A stretch of DNA of 64,000 nucleotides, from positions 902,001 through 966,000 of the forward strand of contig NZ_CP115913.1 in NCBI RefSeq assembly GCF_027938815.1, given 5' to 3'. Below, piece by piece: positions 36,947 through 44,934 of this stretch (position 1 is its first letter; the number at the start of each line of letters is the position of its first letter). The stretch is from Oceanirhabdus sp. W0125-5. Its GTDB lineage: Bacteria > Bacillota > Clostridia > Clostridiales > Clostridiaceae. The notes below the pieces were generated by a model. It was not told the origin of the DNA and did not search any database. It was given only the letters and a program-made list of their open reading frames with translations. Both the position numbers and the translations under genes were made by a program.

Positions 36947-37477
36947 ATGGCGTCTCAAGAAATTATATTCGCAGGGTTTGGTGGACAAGGAATCCTTTCA
37001 ATGGGTAAATTCCTATCGTATGCTGGAATGGATGAAGGTTTAAATGTTTCTTGGTGTCCTTCATACGGTCCAGAGATGAGAGGTGGAACAGCTAACTGTT
37101 CTGTTATAGTTACAGATGATCAAATAGGATCACCTATAGTTAATAATCCTACTTCAATTGTTGTAATGAATAGACCTTCTTTAGATAAGTTTGAGCACAT
37201 GGTTGAAAAGGGTGGATTAATCATAGTTGATAGCGACCTAGTTGATAGAGAAGTTGAAAGAGATGATGTTGAGGTTATAAAAATCCCAGCACAAACAGTA
37301 GCAAAAGAGATTGGTTCTCAAAAAATTGCTAACATGGTTCTTTTAGGAGCTTTCGTTGAGAAGACAGGAATCATCAAAATGGAGTCTCTAATAGAAGCAT
37401 TAGGATCAAAAGGTAAAGAAGCATTCTTTGAAGTTAACAAACAAGCTTTAGCTAAAGGTGCTGAATTTGTTAAATAA
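36947..37477 (+). CDS. 2-oxoacid:ferredoxin oxidoreductase gamma subunit
   Basis: The 176-residue gamma subunit has the opening FAGFGGQGILSMGKFLSYAG and the PSYGPEMRGGTANCSV segment that closes over the active site. It is the last gene of the delta-alpha-beta-gamma operon. A strong terminator follows about 100 bases later. Confidence 0.92.
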   Translation: MASQEIIFAGFGGQGILSMGKFLSYAGMDEGLNVSWCPSYGPEMRGGTANCSVIVTDDQIGSPIVNNPTSIVVMNRPSLDKFEHMVEKGGLIIVDSDLVDREVERDDVEVIKIPAQTVAKEIGSQKIANMVLLGAFVEKTGIIKMESLIEALGSKGKEAFFEVNKQALAKGAEFVK

Positions 37478-37574
37478 TTAAACCTATTAAGAATAGTATA
37501 AGAATAGTTCAAAAAAATTTCATTTTAAAATAGTTCGGTAATATCATTTAAAAAACTTGCTTAATTAAAATAGT

Positions 37575-37605
37575 AAAGACTCAGAGCGCAGCTCTGAGTC
37601 TTTTG
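37575..37605 (+). terminator. Terminator of the oxidoreductase operon
   Basis: Perfect 10-base stem GACTCAGAGC / GCTCTGAGTC with a GCA loop, extended by A/T pairs, then TTTTG. Confidence 0.9.
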
Positions 37606-37628
37606 TTTATTATGAAGTTCAAAAATAT

Positions 37629-37690
37629 AGCTTCTCACGTAAGTGAGAAGCAACCATCATTATACATTATACATTATCAATTATACATTT
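37629..37690 (-). repeat. Hairpin-chain repeat element, end fragment D
   Basis: The hairpin GCTTCTCAC/GTGAGAAGC (37630-37651) is followed by CCATCATT and period-7 units of type ATTATAC. This corresponds to the right end of copy A (last hairpin, CCATCATT, heptads) with a different but still paired stem and different heptads. It overlaps the stop codon of the minus-strand gene at 37689. Confidence 0.65.
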
Positions 37691-38528
37691 ATTTTACGTG
37701 TTCGTGATTATTAATATGTTCGATGCAATACTCATGAAGACCTTCACATTTAGAGCAATATCTAAATTCCATATTAGGATCTGATACATCTGTCACACCG
37801 CAAATTTCACATTTGTGCATAACTTTTGGTTTTTCATAATTCGCAGTAAAAGTCTTGCTTCCACGATTCTTCCTGTAATCATGATATCTTTTTTTATTCA
37901 TTAGTAAATAATAAATATCCTTCCAAAAGAACAAGAAGTATGGTACTAAAGGTGCTAATGCCACAAGCTTACCACCAATAGGTTGTGTTAATACTGCAAA
38001 AGCGATAAAAAGAAGATCTAGATAAGCTAAATATTTCATCTTTACAGGGAGTATTCCATATAGATGAAGTGTAGTATCACCTGCTATAAATGCACAAGCT
38101 AAAAATATAGATAAGTGAAGCGGTCCAGAATCAGCAATAGGTGTATTGGTAATTGATGATATAACCAATACTGAAACAATTCCTATTAAGTAATACAAAT
38201 TCAGTTTAAATGTTCCCCAATAGTATTCTAATGTATTTCCTATATACATCATGAATCGTACTATAAAGAATAAAAATAACGTTGTTATTATGTCAGGCCT
38301 AAAACTAGGCATAAAAATAAAGGTAAATATACGCCATATTTGTCCTCTTAAAACCAAATTTATATCAAAATACATAAAATTATTGATAGCATAATATGCT
38401 CTAGGTTCAACAAATGCAAAAACAAATAACGCTATGTATACAGCGGAATAAATATATGCTAACTTTGTAACTAAATTTTTTATAGCATATCTTCCGAATT
38501 TTCTTTCAAGCTTATCTACAAAACGCAT
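37689..38528 (-). CDS. Derlin-like rhomboid-fold membrane protein with C-terminal zinc ribbon
   Basis: The 279 residues begin at an ATG preceded by AAGGAGG (minus strand); a longer frame from 38570 lacks a site. Five or six hydrophobic spans lie between about 18 and 205. The first loop has GQIWRIFTFIFMP, the WR motif of rhomboid and derlin proteins, and EYYWGTFKLNLYYL follows. The catalytic GxSG serine and the late histidine of active rhomboid proteases are not visible, so it is probably a pseudoprotease. The C-terminal 60 residues carry CEICG and CSKCEGLHEYC, a treble-clef or zinc-ribbon pattern. Function unknown. Confidence 0.75.
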   Translation of the reverse strand: MRFVDKLERKFGRYAIKNLVTKLAYIYSAVYIALFVFAFVEPRAYYAINNFMYFDINLVLRGQIWRIFTFIFMPSFRPDIITTLFLFFIVRFMMYIGNTLEYYWGTFKLNLYYLIGIVSVLVISSITNTPIADSGPLHLSIFLACAFIAGDTTLHLYGILPVKMKYLAYLDLLFIAFAVLTQPIGGKLVALAPLVPYFLFFWKDIYYLLMNKKRYHDYRKNRGSKTFTANYEKPKVMHKCEICGVTDVSDPNMEFRYCSKCEGLHEYCIEHINNHEHVK

Positions 38529-39048
38529 GTTATTCCTCCTTATTTCTTTTTTTGAAATTACAAAATACATAATAGTTTTATTATATTATACCATATGAGA
38601 AGAAATAAAATTTTTAATATTTTAAGAAATTAAAAAGATTCCAAAGAGATTATCAAGAAAAATATTAATTATGTTAAGTAAATTAAAGGTTAAAAAATAT
38701 AAATCAATTTATAAATGATTAAAAATTAAGCATCTGAATGAAACAATGTTACTTGTTATATTGGTTATTACTAATGAAACGGAACAATGTTTTGAAAAGA
38801 TGAAATGGCTATAGCAGCTGAGTTAGGGGTTATAACAAGCGATGGATTGGAAATAAATGAAAAAAATATTAAAAAATATAAATAAAATACCTTTACAACA
38901 AAACAATGTTATGTTACAATAAACTCATAACAAATAAGAAATATATTCCATTTAAGAAAAAATTAATAAAAATAACAACAGAAAATTGTAACACAATATG
39001 ATAATTCGAATATAAATAAAAGGTATGAAAAATTAGGAGGGAAAAAAT
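38529..39048. other. Gene-free AT-rich stretch with repeated AACAATGTT sites
   Basis: No convincing gene lies here. AACAATGTT, an imperfect palindrome, occurs at 38742, 38783 and 38902. The last is part of a 20-base sequence (38899-38918) that recurs at 39505-39524, in front of the first bactofilin gene. These may be binding sites of one regulator for the genes on the right. A short decayed frame at 38800-38884 has some likeness to a spore-protein fragment but has no start. Confidence 0.5.
38899..38918 (+). repeat. 20-bp direct repeat, copy 1
   Basis: The 20 bases are identical to those at 39505-39524 and centre on AACAATGTTATGTT. Copy 1 lies 130 bases before the first microprotein gene. Confidence 0.7.
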
Positions 39049-39195
39049 ATGTTTAGAAAAGAGAAGATGAATGTAAAGACAAATAATGATATGCTTAAGG
39101 AGTTTTACTCAAGTGAATATAAACTGTATAGAGAAGAATTAAATAGAGAAATGGATAGAGAAATGATGAATGCTTTACAAAGATCATTGTTTTAG
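39049..39195 (+). CDS. 48-residue microprotein of unknown function (tandem copy 1)
   Basis: A short gene with a strong AGGAGGG site eight bases before its ATG. The protein is charged and helical (MFRKEKMNVKTNN..., then EFYSSEYKLYREE) with no membrane span or motif I know. The next gene encodes a related protein: both start MFRKE and both have a [KE]EF..[LS]EYK.YR core. Two adjacent related microproteins with good ribosome binding sites argue that they are real. Confidence 0.65.
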   Translation: MFRKEKMNVKTNNDMLKEFYSSEYKLYREELNREMDREMMNALQRSLF

Positions 39196-39247
39196 CAAAT
39201 AGGGAAAGTTGTAGATTGAAATAACTAAAATTAAAAGGAGAATTAAT

Positions 39248-39400
39248 ATGTTTAGAAAAGAAAATACAAATATATTTGGAAATCAAGGTATATCAAAAGA
39301 GTTTTTGTTATTAGAATATAAAGAATACAGAAATTGCTCTAAAAAAGAATTTGGAGAAGAGTTAACTAAACCTGAAATATACGGAGTAATGGTAATCTAA
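39248..39400 (+). CDS. 50-residue microprotein of unknown function (tandem copy 2)
   Basis: Related to the preceding 48-residue protein by its MFRKE start and the SKEFLLLEYKEYRN segment. AAAAGGAG precedes the ATG. The 50 residues are mostly helical and charged, ending in a hydrophobic PEIYGVMVI tail that the first copy lacks. It lies in the same direction as the bactofilin genes that follow. Confidence 0.6.
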   Translation: MFRKENTNIFGNQGISKEFLLLEYKEYRNCSKKEFGEELTKPEIYGVMVI

Positions 39401-39504
39401 TATAGAATTCGCAGGTGATATAATCACTGCGAGTTCTGTACATAAATTAAAAGTATTTTTAGTAAAGGACTATGAAAAGGAGTCCTAAAAAAATAAGAAA
39501 CAAA

Positions 39505-39524
39505 CAAAACAATGTTATGTTACA
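39505..39524 (+). repeat. 20-bp direct repeat, copy 2
   Basis: Identical to 38899-38918. It touches the AGGAGG of the first bactofilin gene, so a protein bound here could block ribosome access at the DNA or RNA level. Confidence 0.7.
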
Positions 39525-39534
39525 GGAGGCTGTT

Positions 39535-40254
39535 ATGGAAAGAAGAGATTTAAAAGTTTTTGGTTGTACAGATAGGGAAGGCGGAATTTATAGAGATATT
39601 TTAATAATGGGTTCTGGAGACATTAAGGGAAATGTAGAGTGTAGATCATATAAGGTTTTTGGATCTGGAGATTTAAATGGAAATATTAAGAGCGAGACTA
39701 TAAAGATTAATGGATCTGGATATATTAAAGGAGATGCTTATGGAATTGATGTTTCAATTAACGGTTCAGGAGATATTAATGGAAATGTTAAATGTTCAAC
39801 ATTAAAGATAGCAGGGGCAAGTGATATTAAAGGAAATGTTGAGGGAATAGAAGTTGGAATATATGGAACATGTGATATTGATGGAAATTGTGAATGTGAA
39901 ATCTTTAATGGTAAAGGTGCATTTGAAATTAAGGGTGAATTGATTGCTGATGAAGTAAATATTGAAGTTATTAGGAGTTGTGAAGTTGGAAGTATTGGGG
40001 CAGGAAGAGTGATAGTTAGAGGAATTGGGACAGAAGGGTTCAAATCATTTACATTTTTTAAAGGTAAGGGAGAAGGTAAATTTAAATGTGATGTAATTGA
40101 AGGTGATGAGATTTACCTTGAGAAAACTGAAGCAAATACAATAAGAGGAAAGAACATTGTAATTGGTCCAGGATGTAAGATTGAGAGTATAGAATATAGT
40201 GATAATCTTGAAATAGATGATGAGTCAAAAGTAGAACAAATTATAAAGTTATAA
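39535..40254 (+). CDS. Bactofilin-like polymer-forming protein 1
   Basis: Bactofilins are beta-helical proteins that polymerise into cytoskeletal filaments. The 239 residues (start ATG 39535, CAGGAGG before it) show a repeated pattern of about 18-20 residues, e.g. INGSGDINGNVKCSTLKIAG and GSGDIKGNVECRSYKVFG, over about 20-120. A beta-rich C-terminal half contains the shared RGKNIVIGPGCKI segment. Two paralogues follow at 41339 and 42107, with a YhbD gene between. In B. subtilis the yhbD-yhbE-yhbF group has the same composition. Confidence 0.82.
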   Translation: MERRDLKVFGCTDREGGIYRDILIMGSGDIKGNVECRSYKVFGSGDLNGNIKSETIKINGSGYIKGDAYGIDVSINGSGDINGNVKCSTLKIAGASDIKGNVEGIEVGIYGTCDIDGNCECEIFNGKGAFEIKGELIADEVNIEVIRSCEVGSIGAGRVIVRGIGTEGFKSFTFFKGKGEGKFKCDVIEGDEIYLEKTEANTIRGKNIVIGPGCKIESIEYSDNLEIDDESKVEQIIKL

Positions 40255-40335
40255 TAAAGTTGAAAAAAGTGCAGGGGATAAAGGGGGGCTAAGTGAGTAA
40301 TAGAGAAAGATTGTGACATAAAACATAACTGAACA

Positions 40336-40580
40336 GTTCAAAATGGAAAATGGAAAACGATGGAGGCTTTGCTCCGCAAAACTATATTTTATTGTTCTAT
40401 AGAACAAGAGGGGTTTACTCATTTTATCTTTAGATAAAATATTGTAATTTAGAATACAAGGTTTCATGAAGATGAAACGAGTAAACTATTCTTGTCCCAA
40501 GAACAATATGATTAAAATTTCTCGAAGAGAAATATCCTACGTTTTCAACTTTCAATTTTCAACTTTCAACTTTCAATTTG
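40336..40580 (+). repeat. Hairpin-chain repeat element, copy B (forward orientation)
   Basis: About 245 bases. The left end has AAAATGG units and ACGATGGA; the right end has a run of CTTTCAA-type heptads ending TCAATTTG. Hairpins in order: TTTGC/GCAAA, TTGTTCTATAGAACAA, ATTTTATCT/AGATAAAAT, GTTTCAT/ATGAAAC, TTCTTG/CAAGAA, ATTTCTC/GAGAAAT. This is the order of copy A read on the opposite strand. It separates the first bactofilin gene from yhbD. Confidence 0.85.
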
Positions 40581-40671
40581 CTTTTCTAAAACACAATGCT
40601 TTCTTATTGCTTCATTAAGTACAAGATATTAATATTAGTATAAAAACAAAAAAAATAGGAGTTGAACATTT

Positions 40672-41322
40672 ATGAGTGATAATCTTATATCAAAAAAAGA
40701 ACTTTTAGAAATCACAGGCATTTCATATGGCCAATTATATAGATGGAAAAGAAAGAAACTTATACCTGAAGACTGGTTTATAAAAAAATCATCTTTTACA
40801 GGGCAAGAGACGTTCTTTCCTAAAGATAAGATATTAGCAAGAATAGATAAAATAGTAAATATGAAGGATGGGTTATCTTTAGATGAAATAGCTAATATGT
40901 TTGAACCAAAACTTGAAAATATATTTCTTAGAGATGAGGAATTAAAGGAGAAAGGGATTGTAAGTGAATTTACTATAAACATTTTTAAAATGATTCATAA
41001 AGAGGAAACGGCATTTTCTTTAGAAAAGATACTTTATATGTTTATTCTTGAAAAATTTATGAAATCTGGGCAGGTAAGTTTGGAAGAAGGAAAGAATATA
41101 ATAAGAGAACTAGAATATAATTATAAGAAGTTAGAAAAGAAAAGTTTCAACATTGTATTATTCAGGAAGTTTGGAGTACCAATGACTATCATAATAGAGA
41201 ATGGAATACAATATTTTGTTGATGAGGGAATGAAAGAAGTTCATAAAGAAAATATTATATCAAATTTGGAAGAATTGAAACTTAAGGTAAGAAGCAATTC
41301 TGTTATGTTAAAGGAAGATTAA
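40672..41322 (+). CDS. yhbD: YhbD-family (DUF4004) MerR-like DNA-binding protein
   Basis: The 216 residues begin with a MerR-like helix-turn-helix segment, SKKELLEITGISYGQLYRWKRKKLIPEDWF, followed by FTGQETFFPKDKIL and DGLSLDEIANMF, the hallmark of the YhbD family. The C-terminal half is helical. It lies 17 bases before the second bactofilin gene, so it likely regulates or works with the bactofilins. The AACAATGTT repeats upstream of the cluster are possible targets. Confidence 0.85.
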   Translation: MSDNLISKKELLEITGISYGQLYRWKRKKLIPEDWFIKKSSFTGQETFFPKDKILARIDKIVNMKDGLSLDEIANMFEPKLENIFLRDEELKEKGIVSEFTINIFKMIHKEETAFSLEKILYMFILEKFMKSGQVSLEEGKNIIRELEYNYKKLEKKSFNIVLFRKFGVPMTIIIENGIQYFVDEGMKEVHKENIISNLEELKLKVRSNSVMLKED

Positions 41323-41338
41323 ATCTGGAGGTGTTAAA

Positions 41339-42058
41339 ATGAGTGAATTAAGAGATGTTAAGATTTCAGGATCTAGCACTATAACAGGTGGAGAATATAA
41401 TATCGTTAAAATAAGTGGAAGTGGAAAGATAAATGGTGATATTAAGTGCAATAAATTTGGAATAAGTGGTAGTGCAAGTGTAGATGGATATGTATATACA
41501 GATGAGCTTAGAATAAGTGGTTCATGTAAAATTATTGGAGATACAAAATGTGAAACAGGAAGAATAAGTGGTTCAGCAACTATAGAGGGAAATATGAGTG
41601 GTAAAGAGATAAGAATAAGTGGTGGAACAAAAATTACAGGGGACATGAATTTTAACACTATCCAAACATCTGGATCCTTAGCTGCTGGTGGAGATGTTGA
41701 GGGTGAGAATATAGTTATTAATGGAGCATGCAAAGTTGAGGGATTAATTAATGGTGAAGATATAAATATAAAGCTGGATGGTAAGAGTTACAGCAAGGAG
41801 CTTGGAGGAGAAAAAATTACTATAAATAAAAGCCAAGGAAATTCATTTCTTGGAATCTTCGTAAAAGCAGTTTGGAAAGGAAGTTTTGTTTGTGAAAGCA
41901 TAGAGGGGAATGAGATTGATATAGAATATACTGAATGCAGTGTAGTAAGAGGAAAAAATATTAAGATTGGCCCTGGATGCAAAATCGCGAAAGTAGAATA
42001 TTACGATATATTAGATATACACGAAGATGCAGAGGTTGGGGAAAAGATTAAGTTATAG
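41339..42058 (+). CDS. Bactofilin-like polymer-forming protein 2 (YhbE-like)
   Basis: The 239 residues have repeating ISGSGKINGDIKCNKFGISG-type units (about 8-120), which build a right-handed beta helix, and then a C-terminal half with RGKNIKIGPGCKI as in the other two copies. GGAGG precedes the ATG. It lies 17 bases after yhbD and 48 before the next copy, forming an operon. In B. subtilis the YhbE/YhbF bactofilins have been linked to flagella; whether that applies here is unknown. Confidence 0.85.
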   Translation: MSELRDVKISGSSTITGGEYNIVKISGSGKINGDIKCNKFGISGSASVDGYVYTDELRISGSCKIIGDTKCETGRISGSATIEGNMSGKEIRISGGTKITGDMNFNTIQTSGSLAAGGDVEGENIVINGACKVEGLINGEDINIKLDGKSYSKELGGEKITINKSQGNSFLGIFVKAVWKGSFVCESIEGNEIDIEYTECSVVRGKNIKIGPGCKIAKVEYYDILDIHEDAEVGEKIKL

Positions 42059-42106
42059 GTTTTGTATTTAATTTTAGATTTATAGAAATTTGGGAGGAAT
42101 AGCACA

Positions 42107-42781
42107 ATGAATGAAAAGATTGGTGATATCACATTAGCAGGTGCAGGGAAGGTTACAGGTGGAAGATACAGAAATGTAACTATAAGTGGAGCTGGTAGTG
42201 TACATGGAGACATTGAATGTGAAAAAATGAGTGTAAGTGGGGCTGCTAGTATTAAAGGAAATATACAGTGTAAAAATTTGGAAATATCTGGGGCTACAGG
42301 TGTTGATGGAAATTTATCATGTGAGGATATTAATATTGCAGGTGCTGTAAGTGTAAAAGGAACTTTAAATGGGAATAAAATATCTATCAGCGGTATGATT
42401 AGAAAGGTTCAAAACTGTGAATGTGACGAGTTTAAAGCTAGTGGTGGATTTACAATAAAAGAATATATAAATGCTGACAAGGTAGATATTGAAGTACAAG
42501 GTAAGTGCAGAGTAGATGAAGTTGTTGGTGAAGATATAAGAGTAACATTTAGAGAAAGAAATGGATTTCAAGGATTTATTGATAGGATATTTAATGAGAG
42601 AGCTTCATTGTGTGTTGATTCAATAGAGGGAGATAATATTCATCTGGAACACACAATAGCAAAGTTTGTTAGAGGTAAAAATATCACAATTGGGGAAGAG
42701 TGTGATATTCAAGTTATTGAGTATTCAGGTGAGATAAATGTGAATGATAAGTCAAATGTTAGTGAAGTAATTAAGTTATAA
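42107..42781 (+). CDS. Bactofilin-like polymer-forming protein 3 (YhbF-like)
   Basis: Third paralogue, 224 residues, with ISGAGSVHGDIECEKMSVSG-type repeats over about 5-105 and the RGKNITIGEECDI segment near the end. GGGAGGAA lies before the ATG. The unit uses alanine where copy 2 uses serine (SGA against SGS), so copies 2 and 3 probably form distinct partners in one polymer. It is followed 22 bases later by a glycine-rich repeat protein. Confidence 0.85.
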   Translation: MNEKIGDITLAGAGKVTGGRYRNVTISGAGSVHGDIECEKMSVSGAASIKGNIQCKNLEISGATGVDGNLSCEDINIAGAVSVKGTLNGNKISISGMIRKVQNCECDEFKASGGFTIKEYINADKVDIEVQGKCRVDEVVGEDIRVTFRERNGFQGFIDRIFNERASLCVDSIEGDNIHLEHTIAKFVRGKNITIGEECDIQVIEYSGEINVNDKSNVSEVIKL

Positions 42782-42802
42782 TATCTTAGGGGGGAAAGTG
42801 CT

Positions 42803-43429
42803 ATGTTTCAAAAAACATACAATAAAATTTGGTATAAAATAAGGAAAAAATTAAATCTTGGATGGAAAGACCAAGAGGTGGATTATCAATGGCCTTCAAA
42901 ATACTTACCAATTGTAAGTATAAGAAGTAATGGAGTAACATGCAGTGAAGATGGATTTCATTTAAAATATGATAATAAATCTTGTAAAAAAGGTAAAAGA
43001 CCTAAGCTTGCAGTAGGTATCGTTGCAATTGGAGATATTGCTGTTGGGTTATTTTCAATGGGAGGAATAGCTCTTGGAGGGGTTGCATTAGGAGGAATAG
43101 CTCTCGGATTACTAACATTAGGAGGAGTAGCACTGGGACTTGCATCAGTTGGTGGAATTGCCATTGCAAAATGGGTGGCAGCAGGGGGAGTTGCTGTTGC
43201 ACAATATATAGCAGCTGGAGGAATTGCCGCAGCATTTACAGCAGCAGTTGGTGGAGTTACTTTATCCAAGCTTAGTATAGGGGCTGTAGCTTTAGGATAT
43301 GCATCATTTGGTGTTATAGCCATAGGTTATAAGGTTATAGGTATAATTGCAGTTGGAAATTATGGTTGGGGTCTTATACCACTTACAGGGGATGCGTTCA
43401 GAAGTATTATAAATCTTTTTAAAAAATAA
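42803..43429 (+). CDS. Glycine-rich pentad-repeat protein
   Basis: I do not recognise a named family. The 208 residues have a polar N-terminus of about 68 residues (three Trp) and then about 110 residues of near-perfect five-residue units of type GG[IV]A[LI], e.g. GGIALGGVALGGIALG, with no charged residues for long stretches. Such a pattern would suit a hydrophobic beta-solenoid or membrane-embedded repeat. GGGGGGAAAG site before the ATG. It ends 15 bases before the phosphatase gene, so it belongs to the bactofilin operon. Confidence 0.7.
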   Translation: MFQKTYNKIWYKIRKKLNLGWKDQEVDYQWPSKYLPIVSIRSNGVTCSEDGFHLKYDNKSCKKGKRPKLAVGIVAIGDIAVGLFSMGGIALGGVALGGIALGLLTLGGVALGLASVGGIAIAKWVAAGGVAVAQYIAAGGIAAAFTAAVGGVTLSKLSIGAVALGYASFGVIAIGYKVIGIIAVGNYGWGLIPLTGDAFRSIINLFKK

Positions 43430-43444
43430 ACTTAGGAGTAGAAT

Positions 43445-44506
43445 ATGAAGGAGATGCTTATTCCAATATTAATTAAAATATTTCTCATATTCACAGGATT
43501 ATTATTAGCGCTATTTATTATTTTTACAGTATTAGTTGATTACAATCCACAGGATGTTATGACAATTAAAATTAATCATGGAGCTTCAAAAAAGGAAGTA
43601 TCGATAGATGAAGAGCTTACAATAGTTTCTTATAACATTGGATATGGTGGAACTGACAAGAGTCAAGATTTCTATATGTGTGGTGGTAAAGGAACATCCG
43701 TAGTAGAAAAATCAACAGTTAATAAGAACATTAAACATATTTTAGAACAGATAAATAATATAAATTCAGATATTTTACTTATACAAGAGGTAGATTCTGA
43801 TTCAAAGAGAAGTGCGTATATGGATCAAATTCAAATCATTAGAGATAAGTTTAAAGAAATGGATTATGTTTCTGCCTTTACACATAAATCAGGATTTGTA
43901 CCTGTTCCTATAAAGGAACCAATGGGTAAAATAGAGAGCAGTATAATGACTTTTAGTAAATACAATATTGAAGAAAGTAAAAGATATAAATTGCCAGATA
44001 ATATTAAGTGGCCTACAAAGGGATTCAAGCATGATAGAGCCATGCTTGAATCAGTGTTGCTCACAAAGAATGGCAAAAAATTAGTTGTTTTAAATATTCA
44101 TCTTTCTGCTTTTGATGAGGATGCAAAGATAAGAAGAGAGCAATTAGAATTTATTAATGAACATATTAAAACGTATTTAAATAGAGGAGACTATTTAATA
44201 ATTGGGGGAGATTTTAATCTTATTCTCAATTCTGTGAACATAAAATTTAATTCAAAAGAAAAGAAACCTGATAGATTTGAATATTTTCCAGAGGAAGTAT
44301 TATTACAACAAACACAGTTGATTTTTGATGATAGTTCCCCAACTGCAAGAAGTTTGAGCAGACCATATGATGAGAATAGCTTCAAGGCTGTTGTTGATGG
44401 ATTTATTATTTCTAATAATATTGAGGTAATTCAGGTTGAAAATCTAGAGTATGATTTTAAATATAGTGATCATAACCCTGTAGTAATGAAATTTAAATTA
44501 AAATAG
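43445..44506 (+). CDS. Membrane-anchored endonuclease/exonuclease/phosphatase-family protein
   Basis: The 353 residues begin with a membrane span (about 8-32). The catalytic domain follows, with the EEP motifs VSYNIGYGG, LLIQEVDSD (metal-binding Glu), NIHLSAF, GGDFNLIL (Asp/Asn) and a final YSDHNPVVM (Asp-His pair). These enzymes hydrolyse phosphodiesters in nucleic acids, inositol phosphates or lipids; the outward-facing anchor argues for a lipid or extracellular substrate. Last gene of the bactofilin operon. Confidence 0.85.
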   Translation: MKEMLIPILIKIFLIFTGLLLALFIIFTVLVDYNPQDVMTIKINHGASKKEVSIDEELTIVSYNIGYGGTDKSQDFYMCGGKGTSVVEKSTVNKNIKHILEQINNINSDILLIQEVDSDSKRSAYMDQIQIIRDKFKEMDYVSAFTHKSGFVPVPIKEPMGKIESSIMTFSKYNIEESKRYKLPDNIKWPTKGFKHDRAMLESVLLTKNGKKLVVLNIHLSAFDEDAKIRREQLEFINEHIKTYLNRGDYLIIGGDFNLILNSVNIKFNSKEKKPDRFEYFPEEVLLQQTQLIFDDSSPTARSLSRPYDENSFKAVVDGFIISNNIEVIQVENLEYDFKYSDHNPVVMKFKLK

Positions 44507-44564
44507 TCATAGTTAAATGTTGTATTATATGTTATAATTAATCTGAAAATTTAATAAGATATAC

Positions 44565-44668
44565 GTTCTAGGGGTGTTCGAAGAAGTAAAGCTACTTCAA
44601 AGGACTGAGATAGAGAATAACTCTGACCCTCATAACCTGATTTAGATAATACTAGCGTAGGGAAGAAC
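44565..44668 (+). ncRNA. TPP riboswitch (thi-box)
   Basis: Conserved thi-box segments are clear: GGGGTG (44571-44576), CTGAGA (44605-44610), ACCCTCATAACCTGATTTAG and the closing TACTAGCGTAGGGA. GTTC (44565-44568) pairs with GAAC (44665-44668) as P1. It binds thiamine diphosphate and would stop transcription of thiC and purF when the vitamin is plentiful. A terminator follows about 100 bases later. Confidence 0.95.
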
Positions 44669-44771
44669 TACTGTTAATTATTTAGTGCATTGAATTTAAG
44701 TAGATGTATTATTAATATAATTAACTATTATTTAGTTATATTCTAAGATAATTATTAATCTGAGTGTTATG

Positions 44772-44799
44772 AGGAAGCATTATAGCTTCCTTTTTATTT
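44772..44799 (+). terminator. Riboswitch-controlled terminator before thiC
   Basis: Stem AGGAAGC / GCTTCCT with a six-base loop and TTTTT, lying between the TPP riboswitch and thiC, so it is the likely expression platform. The competing antiterminator pairing was not worked out. Confidence 0.75.
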
Positions 44800-44934
44800 T
44801 GCTTGGATTTCTTAAAGAATTATCTTGAATTATAAACATATTAAAGTTATGAGAGTAATGATAATTCCTGTACCTAGAAAAATAAAAGGGTGCAGGATTT
44901 TTTTGTGCCCCCAAATAATCGAGGAGGAATTGAA

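Noticed and set aside
38800..38884. Short frame reading EMAIAAELGV, vaguely like a small acid-soluble spore protein
   Set aside because: No start codon with a site, a stop just upstream, and none of the conserved C-terminal residues; at best a decayed fragment.
44890..44934. Upstream extension of thiC from base 44890
   Set aside because: No ribosome binding site before it, whereas GAGGAGG is placed correctly for ATG 44935 and the protein then starts as other ThiC proteins do.
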